64,000 bases of DNA, taken from Silene latifolia. Its lineage: Eukaryota; Streptophyta; Magnoliopsida; Caryophyllales; Caryophyllaceae. A model generated the notes under the pieces. The model was not told the DNA's origin. It saw nothing but the letters and a program-made list of their open reading frames with translations, and did no database searches. Below are positions 11,602-23,064 of the stretch, one piece after another (within the stretch, counting starts at the first letter, position 1; each line of letters opens with the position of its first letter). The stretch spans positions 12,354,001 to 12,418,000 of the forward strand of contig NC_133526.1 of assembly GCF_048544455.1 (NCBI RefSeq), read 5' to 3'. The position numbers and the translations under genes were made by a program.

Positions 11602-11861
11602 TTCGATAATTTAGTTATTAATTAATTATTAGCTACGGAACGAGTCAGAGTAAATAAAAAATAATATAAAAATAATACAAAGACGGTAATTAGTTATTTT
11701 ATACAAAACAAGTCGGAAATATTAAAGATAAATTGTTTTATAATATAAAGACGGTATTTAATTATTTTAAATGTTTTATACAAAAAAAGACGGAAATAAA
11801 TTATTTTAAATGTTTTATACAAAACGAGTCGAAACAAAAAAAAAAAAAAAAAAAAAAAACA

Positions 11862-12062
11862 CGGGTGGGCCTTGGACGAAGGATTTTTTCGTCCAAAACC
11901 AGGCTGGGCGAAAAAAAAATCTTAATGGGCCTTGAAGGGATTTTTTCGCCAGCCTGGTTTTGGACGAAAAATCCTTCGTCCAAACCCATTATGGACGAAG
12001 GGTTTTTTTCGTCCAAAACAGTGCCTGGACGAAAAAGTTCTTCGTCCAGGCCCAGTTCGTTT
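11862..12062. repeat. Right subterminal cluster of GGACGAAGGA palindromic motifs
   Basis: About ten copies of TGGACGAA or TTCGTCCA occur in both orientations, interleaved with GGGCCTTG and GGCCCA, between an A-run (11837-11860) and a T-run (12060-12082). It mirrors the left cluster and so supports the two ends belonging to one element. Confidence 0.75.
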
Positions 12063-12406
12063 TTTTTTTTTTTTTTTTTTTTCAATTGCATTTTCAAATA
12101 AATCCGTCACAAATTCTATCATAATTCCGTCTACATTCATGGCATCTATCCTAATTCGGGATTCAAACGATAATAAAACATAAATTTTTAACAAAACTAA
12201 ATCGTAAACTAACCTCGTTTCTAGCTTCATTGTTGGAATCGTTGTAAAAATCGTTCCCGTTCATGTTGTTAATTACAAAACCCGACTTTTTTTTTTGTTT
12301 GAAATATTTTAGTGAGACGGTGACTTGTGTTTTAGTGAGACGGAAATTGCATTTCTGTTTTGAGACGGAAATTGCATTTTGGTGAGACGGATATGGAGTT
12401 ATGATA

Positions 12407-12467
12407 TGGAGGGCAAACTTGGAAATTTACGTTAATTGTCGACGATATTTAGTAATTTGTCGACGAC
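12407..12467 (-). repeat. Right terminal inverted repeat of the MULE (core)
   Basis: Read on the minus strand it begins GTCGTCGACAAATTACTAAA, like the left end, followed by a diverged AATTTCCAAGTTTGCCCTCC match. The flanking bases at the two ends do not form a clean target duplication. Confidence 0.9.
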
Positions 12468-12798
12468 GTATAACAGGACCAATCTGATTATCATCATAGT
12501 TGACCGGCTTGGCCCGAAAATAACCCAAAATAACCCAAAATATCCGAGGTTTGATTGTTTGAAGCGGAGAATGGGTGGATGGCGAATGGTTGACTAAATA
12601 ACTGATGTACAACTCCGTATGATCGTATATTCCTTGACTAAATTGCTAAATCCAAAAAATATAAAAGGGACCCAAAATGACCTAAGATTTTGGGAATTCA
12701 ACAACTACCCTTCACTTGAAAACTCAGTTCAACATAATATTTGGTTATAGTTGCGTTAAACACTGCATTTTTTGCTGTTGAAACTTGAAAGTCAAGAT

Positions 12799-15700
12799 AT
12801 GTTATTATCAACAGCAATAGGAATTGCAGGAATACCAATGAGAAACATAATATTTGAAGCAGATGATGTTGAATTTGCAACATTTTATTGGTTTGTTTAT
12901 GCAGGAATTTCATGTTTTCTTGTTATTTTTGCTGGGATTATGTCTGGTTTGACTTTGGGTTTAATGTCTCTTGGCCTTGTTGAACTTGAAATCCTTCAAC
13001 GCAGTGGTTCTTCCACTGAAAAAACTCAAGCTGGTAATCTTTTTATCTTTTCATTTTGTTTGTTCAATTGGGTTTTCTTTGTTTTTGGGTTATTTTTGTA
13101 TGATTATGGGAAAGTCAAACTATCTTTGATGAGTTTTCTTGCTCAATTAGATTAAAAATGACATGGGTTTCCTTTGATTTTGCTTGCTGTTGTTTAATTT
13201 GTGTGTTTTTTGGTAATTTTTATGGCAAGTGAGACTGTGTTATAATCCCTTTGTTCAAATCGTTTGTTTACCTTTGATTAAAATACCGCTCATAAAGAAT
13301 AAAACGGATGGGAGTATTAAGTTTCTTGCCTTATTAGATTAAAACATACATGGGTTTTGCTTGATTTAGCATACTGTTGTTTATTTGTTAATTTTCATCC
13401 CATGGTGATAGGTCGAACAGTCGTTGATGAGATTTTGGGTTAATTACATTAAAAACCGGCACTGATTTGGGTTTATGTTGCATGCGTTATTTGATAATAT
13501 TATGATATTTGAGGTCAATTAGATTGAAAAATGACCAATGTATTATGTACATAAGTTTATAAAGTCTCGACTTGCTTGTGTTCAATGAATATGGTTAATC
13601 TTGTGAGCTTCTCATAAACGGCTGGCTATATGGTTTCACTTGCCAATTTCCTTGGTTAATCTTGTGAGCTTCTCTGTTTTCAGCTGTTATTCTACCAGTT
13701 GTTAAGAAGCAGCATCAGCTTCTTGTGACCTTGCTTTTGTGTAATGCTTGTGCGATGGAAGTAAGTACGAGTATAAAAAAACCAACTGATATTAAAGCTA
13801 ATTTGGGAGTATGTAATTGTGTTGTCATTTATGTTTCAGGCATTGCCTATATACTTGGACAAGCTTTTTCATCCTTTTGTTGCTGTAGTGCTCTCCGTCA
13901 CTTTTGTTCTAGCGTTTGGAGAGGTGAGTTGTGTTTCTCGTCTTCTTCCAATATTAATCAGCTAAAATGATTTGCTGCTTTGGTGACACTTTTTCTTGTC
14001 TCGTTTTGCTGCCTTAGATTATCCCACAAGCTATTTGTTCAAAATATGGACTTGCTGTTGGTGCAAATTTTGCTTGGCTTGTGCGTATTCTGATGGTAGT
14101 TTGTTATCCCCTGGCTTATCCAATTGGAAAGGTAATCTAATTCTTAGCTTTATTGGTTGGTTTGTCATTGGTGTTTGTGAGTAAGTCTCCTGTGAGTGTC
14201 TCATATGAAAGTATTGTGAGAGACAAACTATAGAGCACACCAACTAACAAAAAGAAAAGGAGAATTAGCGGATGTCTGTTTAGGGTTCCTCGATTGCTCG
14301 GGCATGAAAAGTATTGTATGAAATTATGCACCTTACCAATTACTTAGAGTTTTTCGTTATGGGCCATACTTGTGTTTGATGGAACGCGTATGAAATTCCG
14401 TCCCTGCACTTACCAATCCGTAAATTTCCTAGCGGAGTAAGTTTGCGTGATATAAGAAGAGTAAGGACTGTTATGCAAAAGATTTAGTATAATTTTTTAC
14501 AGCTTTGAGCCTTTTGTCTCCAACATCCCAACGTTTCGCTTTAAAGTTTTTTCTTTCTTTTTTTGTTTTTTTTTTTGTTTGAATTATTCTCTGTATTGAA
14601 GACATGTCTCTTTACTCGTGTCTGGACCCCGTATTCAAAATATTATCTTTAAGCTTCTTGTTATATGTGCTCCATTATGTCAGGTACTTGATGCTCTCCT
14701 TGGACATGATACTGCATTATTTAGGCGAGCGCAGTTGAAAGCCCTTGTTTCTATTCATAGTATGGAGGTAATTATTTGATTTCTTCAAAATTGCACTTAA
14801 CTTGTTACGAAGTTATCTGCTTCTCATATATTGCTATCTTGTTCCAAGTATTACTGCACAACAATGCTTGCTATACTGAAAATCCTGATTTTCTTGCTAA
14901 TTTGCCGTCCTCGTTTAGGAAGGCAAGGGTGGTGAACTTACTCATGATGAGACAACGATAATCAGTGGGGCTTTGGATTTGACAGAGAAGGTTTATTTCA
15001 GGAATCTTGGCATGCTTCATTTCTCATCACATATTTAGATCTTTCTTCTCACATACTTTGTGGGTTCAACGTTTTATGTGATTTACAGACTGCCGAGGAA
15101 GCTATGACACCTATAGAATCAACATTTTCCTTGGATGTAAACTCCAAGTTGGACTGGTACCTCATTTTGATATCAATTACAGATACTTTATGAATTCATC
15201 TATAAAATTCTGTGTAATGTGTATGCTTTTTAAGGAGTACAGAGTACTAAATTAGTTTTCAATACCTGTATAGGTCTCTTATAGAGCGTCCTACTTCGTA
15301 TTCTAGTATGCTTTTAAGGAGTAAAGAGTACTACACGAATTGCTTATGCTGATCATACTTAATTACTTATTTTAAGTCTCGCATGCTAGACTATCTGAAA
15401 GTCAATGAGTGGTGGTACACTGGTACTCATTATCTTGGTTCGAAACTCGAGTAGCGTTGTAATTGTCATAGTGGATTACACTAAACAAAAATATTGTCTT
15501 TTTCTGGTATATTACAGGGAAGCACTGGGAAAAGTTCTTGCACGAGGACATAGCCGAGTTCCTGTGTTTTCTGGAAACCCAAAAAATATCATCGGGCTAT
15601 TGCTGGTGAGTCCGGAAAATAGTGTTTTGGTATCTTGATATTTAAATCATGTTCAATGATTTGTTAAAATGAGTTTCTTGCCATATTTATGCCTGTCTAG

Positions 15701-17431
15701 GTGAAAAGTCTTCTTACTGTGCGACCAGAAACTGAAACACCTGTAAGCGCAGTCTCTATCCGTAGAATTCCACGGTAAGCATATTGCATATTTTGTCACT
15801 TCATGTGTGAGTAATATTGAGTTAATAGTTATGATTTAAGTTGCGGAAGTTTTCAGGGTTCCAAGGGATATGCCTCTGTATGATATCTTGAATGAGTTCC
15901 AAAAGGGAAGCAGTCATATGGCTGCTGTAGTTAAGGTGAAACAGAAAAGCAAGAACATACAAAATATCAGCAATAAAGACTATATGGACGCGAATGTTGC
16001 TGGATCTTTGAATCCTGAGCTTAAAGCCCCGCTGCTTGATCCCGACAGAGAATCAGGAAGTGTTGTTGTTGATCTGGATAAGCAGCTAAGAGCAATGAGC
16101 AGAAATAATCAAGTTCTAAGCAGAGTCGATGCCACTGAAAATGGCTTCCGTGATGATTCTGAAGATGTTGAAGATGGTGAGGTAATAGGCATTATCACGC
16201 TTGAGGACGTTTTTGAGGAACTTTTGCAGGTAAAATGTTTCCCTTGTCATGTATGGAGTTGATTTTATTGATTCATAAAATACCTTCATATTTATGAATT
16301 GGTCTACCTGCACTTTTGCACCCATTTCTTCGACTCACTTTTGTATAATTGGCCCACTTGTGCTTTTACACCAGTTTTGAACGATTTATGTGATTGACAG
16401 ACTGCCGGCTTTCAATATTTCCTTGTTCGGTCATCTAAGTAGATGATAAGTACCGTGCTCACTATTCTAAGCCATTTATTTTTTAATCTATGTTCAGGAA
16501 GAGATTGTAGATGAAACAGATGTGTATATTGATGTGCATAAAAGGTAAGAAAGAAATAAAACCGTTCAGACATATTGGTTATTCTGCTGAGTGTTATTTT
16601 GTGCGATCGCTGAAGATGTACTGCTTCCTGTAGGATACGTGTTGCAGCTGCGGCTGTAGCTTCATCTATCGCAAGAGCTCCATCATCCCGAAAGATGAGC
16701 GTACAAAAGATGGTAAGCTACTCGTATCTCTTATCATAGAATACTTGTAGTTCTAGGTATTCTGATGGACTTCCTCAAAGAGGGCAACAACATCATAGCC
16801 TTAATCCCAAAATGATTGGAGGTCACACAAATCATCCTTTAAAAGTTAAAGCCGTCATTAATGAATAGGGTATCATCATTTCGGAGGAAGGTCTAGCAAA
16901 TAGGGTTTCATCACTAGAAGATGCTGTTTGTAAAGATACCTCCAAGCAGTGTAGGACCAGAAATAAGTGACACATTTAAATGAGGAAGGGAAACCTTTCG
17001 TCTCTTTAAGGGAGGGGTGTTGACATAAAAATTCGAATTTCAGAGACGTACTGAAAACATTGCCTACCGTCCTTGAAAAGCTACTTTCCGCAATTAGGGC
17101 ATGTTGGACTTTCAGAAAATAGTTTCAGATGGTTTTGACATCCAAGTACAGGCCGCTCTTTTTTTCCTTCCAACAACATTACCTGAGGCACACCTGCCTC
17201 GAGGGCTCCACAATTGTTGTTACTGCATCAAACATATGTTCTTTTTTTTTTTCCTCGATATATTGAGGTATAATTATTTTAACTGTAGAACTAATCATTT
17301 ACCTTAAACCTCGTTTACAGGGAGACCAAAATAGAGCCTACCAAAATCCAAAGGCTTCTAAGGAGAAGGAATCACCATCTTATGCACCAAATGATTCCCA
17401 GAAACCTCTTCTGCCGAAAGAAAAGAGATGA
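12799..17431 (+). CDS. DUF21 and CBS-domain membrane protein (At4g14240-like, CNNM/CorC relative), 13 exons
   Basis: Exons read by frame and GT/AG borders: 12799-13033, 13684-13760, 13840-13923, 14018-14131, 14684-14767, 14919-14990, 15089-15156, 15518-15605, 15701-15774, 15857-16229, 16498-16544, 16634-16712 and 17321-17431. They total 1506 nt and 501 residues with phases agreeing at every junction. The DUF21 transmembrane domain covers about residues 25-205, with [35 protein letters not shown] and [20 protein letters not shown]. The CBS pair follows ([58 protein letters not shown]). The tail is a Ser/Lys-rich cytosolic region. Relatives in animals and bacteria are linked to magnesium or cobalt handling; in plants they are annotated DUF21 proteins, and transport activity is not shown. 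The ATG at 12799 is preceded by an upstream in-frame non-ATG stretch. The gene looks complete. Confidence 0.93.
13246..13318. mobile_element. Small Stowaway-like MITE in intron 1 of the DUF21 gene
   Basis: The sequence starts TCCCTTTGTTCAAATCGTTT and ends AAAACGGATGGGAGTA; these ends are imperfect inverses and resemble the CTCCCTCCGTYCCAAT terminus shared by plant Stowaway elements. At about 70 bp it is very short. Confidence 0.5.
16782..16835 (-). mobile_element. SINE 3' fragment in intron 12 of the DUF21 gene
   Basis: Read on the minus strand it contains CCAATCATTTTGGGATTAAG, GGCTATGATGTTGTTG. The same block recurs at 24549-24594 and 44547-44604 on the plus strand. The (TTG)n tail is characteristic of a tRNA-derived plant SINE group. 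Confidence 0.65.
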
Positions 17432-18142
17432 ACTTTTACAAACCGCAGCAATCAGTTAATCACCATGTGCTTGGCTGTCTGTTTTCAGCCAATTTGTTCA
17501 CTGCGGAATTGTCAAGACGAAGCACGAGGTACATGTACAAAAGCAGCTGGATTGCCTTCACTTGTAGTAGGCAAGATTTTACATGTAAAAAGGTAGCAGG
17601 TGCCAATTTCTGTGGAGATTTTAGACTTACATTTACCAAATTACAAATAATATGAATGGTGTTCCTAAGTAGAAGCAAAAAGTGAGGAAATTTTGTGCTT
17701 AATTTCGTGGCCATTTCTCCCAAATCGCCTTATATTCAAATCTCCACGACTAGTTCTGCTCCGGCTTTTACAGGCTTCTTCATTTTCATGTTGTGGACAC
17801 TCCAAATGCAATTCAAGTTAACCTAGATACATCTTATTTGAATTTCATCTTGTTTATCTTTTATCAACTAAGTTTGGTGATGTCTTAATTATGGTATCTC
17901 ACACCATGGCATGAACTAAGTTAGTCGCTTCCTTATGAAACTAAGTTTTGGTAAAATTTCATAGCATTATCCTAGTGCTAACTGCTAACTCAATGAGGTT
18001 TTTCCGAATTACCCAAGTTGAAAATTGTGTCATGAAGTGTATCGAAAGACTATACTCATTAAAGACCTGAGATTCAACTATTTTGAACCGAAGCTAGAAA
18101 AGAAAAAAACCGAGTTTATGTGAGTCTATTTTTGATAAATAA
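17432..18142. other. 3' flank of the DUF21 gene, no further gene seen
   Basis: This AT-rich stretch should hold the 3' UTR and polyadenylation region (AATAAT-like sequences near 17645). Short open frames on both strands have no domain and are ignored. Confidence 0.5.
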
Positions 18143-18705
18143 CTAGGTTTGTTACCCGTGAAATTCACGGGTTTATCTGTTTTAATTTTGTTATTTTTAT
18201 CTTTTTATTTATACTTGTCTGAACAATTAATTGATCCATTTAAAAAATATAGTCTTGGAATACATAAAAGTTAGTCGGTTAGTGTCTTATTTCTTTGACA
18301 TTTTGGTTTATTTTCAAAACTATATGTTGTACTTTAGTTGTTTATTTTGATTAATATACTAATAACATGTGGTTTTAAAAAAAAAAATTACCTTTAATAA
18401 GTCCAGTAATTCATGACAAATGCTTAAGATTACCTTTTAATTAGATTGTATAGATTATGTACTAAATTTTCTATGTGAAAACTTGAATGTCCCTTTGTCA
18501 TTTAGGCCAATAAAGTTAGTACGTGAAGACGAAAGAGTAAATTAATCCATAATATTAAATTATTGATCTTTTTTTTTCTTTTTTTTTGAGAATAATAAAT
18601 CTCGAAATGTAAGGAGTTAAGAAGATATAGAATTATAGAACTTTTTTTATCTTCTCAATTTAAGCCACTAGTTAATTCTCATAAAAATCATGTTTTCTAA
18701 TAGTA

Positions 18706-18990
18706 GAATAATTATGAAGTTTAATAAATGATAATCTTAATATAAAAAATTGTTCACTTTATATCAATTTATCAAAAATCCTAAATTTTAAAATTTTGCA
18801 TAAAAGATAAAATGAGTTAAATGGTAAAATTCTACTACAAATCTCATTGTAATCTCATTTGTGTTAGAATAATTATGAAGTTTAATAAATGATAATCTTA
18901 ATATACAATTTATCAAAAATCCTAAATTTTAAAATTTTGCAAAAAGATAAAATGACAAATGGTAGCGCTCATTGTAATCTCATTTGTGTT
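18706..18990 (+). repeat. Tandem duplication, ~161-bp unit, second copy shortened
   Basis: Both copies start GAATAATTATGAAGTTTAAT and contain ATCCTAAATTTTAAAATTTT and CTCATTGTAATCTCATTTGT. The second copy (from 18867) lacks parts of the middle. Confidence 0.9.
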
Positions 18991-19272
18991 ATTAGACAAT
19001 AATTTACATTTAGCTATTATCAATACCAAAAGAGATTTTTTTGTCCAACTTGTTAATAAGATTGAGATCCTCGCAACTCCAATTTCATTCTATTAGAGCT
19101 ATTTTTTGAATAAGAAAATAACACATACCCAAATAAAACATATAGTTGAAAGTTTCTGAAATAATGATAAAAAAAAAACATGAACTTAAAAACAATTACT
19201 CATTCACGTTCATGTTGTCAATCTTGTAGTTAGTTTATAACGTTGTATTGAGTGTAAGGGGGGGGGGGGGGT

Positions 19273-19487
19273 ATTTGTTTAAGCAATTATAGTATTTCTC
19301 TTCTTCATATAATCTTCTTTCTCCAATTAACTATCCTTACAAAAAAAAATCCATTGAGTGATTAATAACAAATAAAATTGTAATTTGTTTAAGCAATTAT
19401 AGTATTTCTCTTCTTCATATAATCTTCTTTCTCCAATTAACTATCCATACAAAAAAAATACACTGAGTGATTAATAACAAATAAAAT
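19273..19487 (+). repeat. Tandem duplication, 110-bp unit, preceded by a G-run
   Basis: Units at 19273-19382 and 19383-19487 share ATTTGTTTAAGCAATTATAG, CTTCTTCATATAATCTTCTT and GAGTGATTAATAACAAATAA, with only a few differences. A run of 13 G residues lies just before the first unit (19259-19271). Confidence 0.93.
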
Positions 19488-22400
19488 GGTGAAATTTGAT
19501 TTATGCAATATTAACCTTATCATTATTAATTTAAGTTTTATCTTAAATAAGGTAAGAAATAGGCATTGAATTATAAAGATATAAGTATATTTACCTTTGA
19601 ATAGTTCAACTCCACAAATTTTGATAGTCTCTAAATGAAAACAAAATTACATATATATTAAGGTTAAAAATGTGAAGATTACTTCAAACCAGTCGAACTT
19701 AAAAATAAATAAATAAATTATTAATTTAAAAACTTTAATACACTTACCTTGATGATGATACAATGATAAGAAAGATTGTTGACACATACATACAATTCTT
19801 TTGGCAATAGGGGTAAAAAAAATTTTGGCTTGAATTTTGGCTCACAAATGTGCCTTCCATAAAACATTTATATAGCCAAATGAGGATGCATTTTATGACT
19901 TTTAGACTTTTTTTATTATTATTATCAAAGTTAATATATGTATAAATATGTAGAAAGGTTTCATGACTTTTGAGTATTCGTTTTCATTATTAGCATATTT
20001 ATTATAGACATAAATATAGAGTAAATAGAAAGAAATGTAAAAGGTTTTTTTATTCCTTTTTTTTCTTTTTTTTTTTCTTTTACAAAATCCACATTGCATG
20101 AGAATTGTTTAGGGAGTTATCTTACGAAACTAAAAGAGGTGGATATTTTGCCTTGTCTTTTATTTATAAATTATATTTATAGATTTATTTATTTACCAAA
20201 TTTAACAAAATTGAGCAAGTTTATTTCAATAAGATTTAAGAGGGTGTTGCAGATATAAACAGTTTAAAATTAGAGTGATATAAATTTTAAATTTTTCGTT
20301 TAACCTATTCTAGTTTTAAAAATTAAAATATTAATGTTTAATGCTAAGTATGTTATTATTTGCTCTTAATATTTACAAATTATTTATTATTTTATAAATG
20401 GTGTAAAATTATAATTATGTGATATTTATTTATTGCTTAAAAAATTCTAACAATAAACGTAAAAAATTTAAATTTAGTATGAATTTATTTTTAATGGTTG
20501 TTTAATTTATCTAAAAATTAAAAAAGACAAAGTTAATGTTTGTTATGCTATTTGCATTTAATGGTTCAATTTTTTTTCTTTTTAAATAAGAAATAATGAC
20601 GTGGCTTTCTATAATTGGTGACATGGAATTTTGGTTATGCAAGGTGGCATTTAGTAATGCGAGGTGGCATTGTCTACGTGGCTTTTAAGGTTTATCCTTT
20701 TAATAATATTTATAGATTTCAACTCAATTTCATTACGATAGTTCCTTTATTCCTAAACCCGTTTAAAAAGAATGAGAATTTTTAATAAATAATTTTCAAC
20801 GCGAAAAAAAGTGCCTTTTCAGCTTTTTTTTATTACTTTTTACCAAATATTCTAAAGTTATCTATATACTCTTAAAAATTCTAATTTTAACAAACTTTAA
20901 AGGTGGCCAAAAGTGCGGGCCAGCTTGACTTGGCTAGGTGCGGCCTTACCCGTACTTTCGAACTCATTTTAACCTGAAGTAATGGATCCTTTTGGATCAT
21001 GGGTCAAGTTTACAGGTTCATGATATATTGTAAAAGAACGTTTACGACTTTGGGGAGAATCAATTTTAACAGGACTAAAGACATCACATAAATATATTTA
21101 TACTCCTACATCTTCTCCATTTAACTAAAAGAATAAGAAAATCTAGAATTTTTCCCGCTCAAATTTTTAGTAAGGAACCTCCTATATTTGGCTATATTAT
21201 TCTATTGAAATATTCTTTACAAATTGGGCTTAACAAGTGAACATATAATTTTTAGTATAAGTATCTTTCAAGATTAATGTGTGAAATAAGATTGCAATCT
21301 CCCTTTAACTAAAAGAATAAGAAAAAGTAGCATAACAAATCTTTCACCTTAAATAAAATATACCAAATAATATCCTTACGAGATTTAGTTGTTGCCCCAT
21401 TTTTAACTCATCCCCACTAAACTAAAAGAATAAGAGTTGCTCACAATTTTTCCCGCTCAATTGATTGATAAATATGATAGGCCCACATTAAAATTATGAC
21501 TTTTTAATTTATTGACTAAAAATTTATTTTCAACCACGGAATAAAATATTACAATCAAATCAAATGCCAAATAAAAATAGGATTAACACTGCTATTATTC
21601 ACGCTTAATATACCCGTATTATACTAATTTGTTCTTTTTTAAGTTGGTGGTTGGAGTTGATAAAGTTTTAATTTTATTTGTTTTTTTTTCTAAAATAAAT
21701 TGTCCTTTTTTTTAAAGTTAACTAATCTTTATTAATATGGGTTGTTCTTAATAAAGGAATAGGAGTAAGAATCAATAATTCTAATTTTCCTATTAAAAAT
21801 AAAAGAAAAAACAATATAGGGGAAAACAATATTTTTTGTTGTTTGTAAATCGTCCTTCTAAATGTGTCGTATATTGTTTATATATGTTTTCGTGATAAGG
21901 TCAATACGTGGTTTATAATAACAGGGTACTGACTCTATATTAGATTATGTTATTCCATAATAGCCAGCTATCATTATTTTTAATAATAAAAATAAATTCA
22001 CAAAAAAATAATTTTATCTAAAAGTCCTTTGAATATTAAACCTTTTTTTTTAGAATTTTATTAATATTATAATCAGTACATTAAAACATACTATTATAAC
22101 TATAACTCATTTATGTAAAAATTTTTAATTTTTACAAGCTCAATAAATTTAAACCTCACAAATGCCGTGCTTTAGCACGGGATCTCAACTAGTTATGGAA
22201 TACATGATTACATTGTGCTATGTGCATATCGTTAACATTATAAGTTACAATTAGACCCTTTTCTTTTGGACTTAATTTTAGTGAATTGAACTAAACTTTT
22301 TTGAACTGAACTTATAGAATATGAATTTTTATTAAATGAACTAAACTTATATGATCTGAACTGAACTCGTAAAAGATAATCATAATTTATTACTTCCTCC

Positions 22401-22564
22401 ACACACCTATTTTCACCCCCATGTCAATAAAGTACCTCTCACAATCTCACATGTAACGAGGTGAAAACTTATGTGCGAAGGGAGTATAATATAAAACGTA
22501 AAAAATAAATCAAATGAGAGACGATTTGTTCAATATCGAACACATATTTTCAAACACAAATTCT

Positions 22565-22733
22565 CATTTGTGACGGGCATATCCGTCGCAAGCTGGGTCA
22601 AATAATACCCACATGAGAGATAAGACAAAAGCAAAATGTCCAGGAGTAGCATTCTGTTTTATCTTATTTACCCATGTAGATAGTATTTGACCCGTCGTAA
22701 GCTTATGACGGATATACCCGTCAAGGGAGACTC
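22565..22733. mobile_element. Foldback MITE in the upstream region of the 23065 gene
   Basis: The left arm TTGTGACGGGCATATCCGTC and the right arm (reverse complement TTGACGGGTATATCCGTC, then TAAGC and GACGGGTCAAATA) pair over about 40 bp around a loop of about 80 bp. Related arms appear at 43203-43428 and, more weakly, at 28252-28405. Confidence 0.75.
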
Positions 22734-23064
22734 GCTGATTTTCAAAAGTCGTGTTAGCGTCGGCCTTGGATACGTACACACAAAAATTTAGCTTGTACTC
22801 GTATTTTGTAATAATACCCATAAAATTCAACGCCACAAATTAATCCAGCTGCTTCTTAAAATCCAAAGCAAAGTGGACAAAGATACACACACCACTCAAA
22901 GTAACCAAAATCTCAACAATTTTGTCATATAATGAAATTTCTGGCCAATTTGATTCTCTGGATCATATATCACCATTTCTAGCAGCTAACCAATTTAGAG
23001 AAGAAGCTTTTTGTTATCAGAAACTCCATTTTCTGAACACTAATCTTCTCTCTCATTAATCATC

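Larger units (their letters stand above)
4079..12467. mobile_element. Composite MULE (Mutator-like) DNA transposon carrying PMD, GRF-like and OTU-transposase genes
   Basis: The ends are inverted copies: the left starts GTCGTCGACAAATTACTAAA and the right end is its reverse complement. Similarity continues inward in degraded form: both ends carry GACGGAATTAGGATAGATGC-like blocks, then clusters of GGACGAAGGA/CTTCGTCC motifs, then poly(T) and GTCTCGTTTTG-type repeats, so the terminal inverted repeats are roughly 0.5-1 kb long. Inside, a PMD gene (+) and a transposase-OTU gene (-) converge on a centre holding a GRF-like remnant, a tandem array and a small ORF. No convincing 9-11 bp target duplication is visible. 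All genes are frame-disrupted, so this copy is not autonomous. It is a DNA transposon of the MULE family; the extra domains are of types known to travel with MULEs. Confidence 0.88.
18143..22192. mobile_element. Helitron-derived region bounded by two opposed 3' ends
   Basis: At the right, the hairpin CCGTGCTTTAGCACGG (22165-22180) is followed by GATCTCAA and CTAG (22189-22192), then T: the classic Helitron 3' terminus. At the left, on the minus strand, ACCCGTGAATTTCACGGGT is followed by AACAAAC and CTAG (18146-18143), then T, the same structure reversed. The 4 kb between is very AT-rich, without Rep/helicase coding. It contains two tandem duplications and several copies of AACTAAAAGAATAAGA with TTTTTCCCGCTCAA (21112-21470). 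It is best read as two non-autonomous Helitrons, or pieces of them, lying tail-outward. The 5' (TC) ends were not located. Confidence 0.7.

Noticed and set aside
4079-12467. Target-site duplication of 9 bp for the MULE
   Set aside because: CTGCTAAAG on the left and GTATAACAG on the right agree at only four of nine positions.
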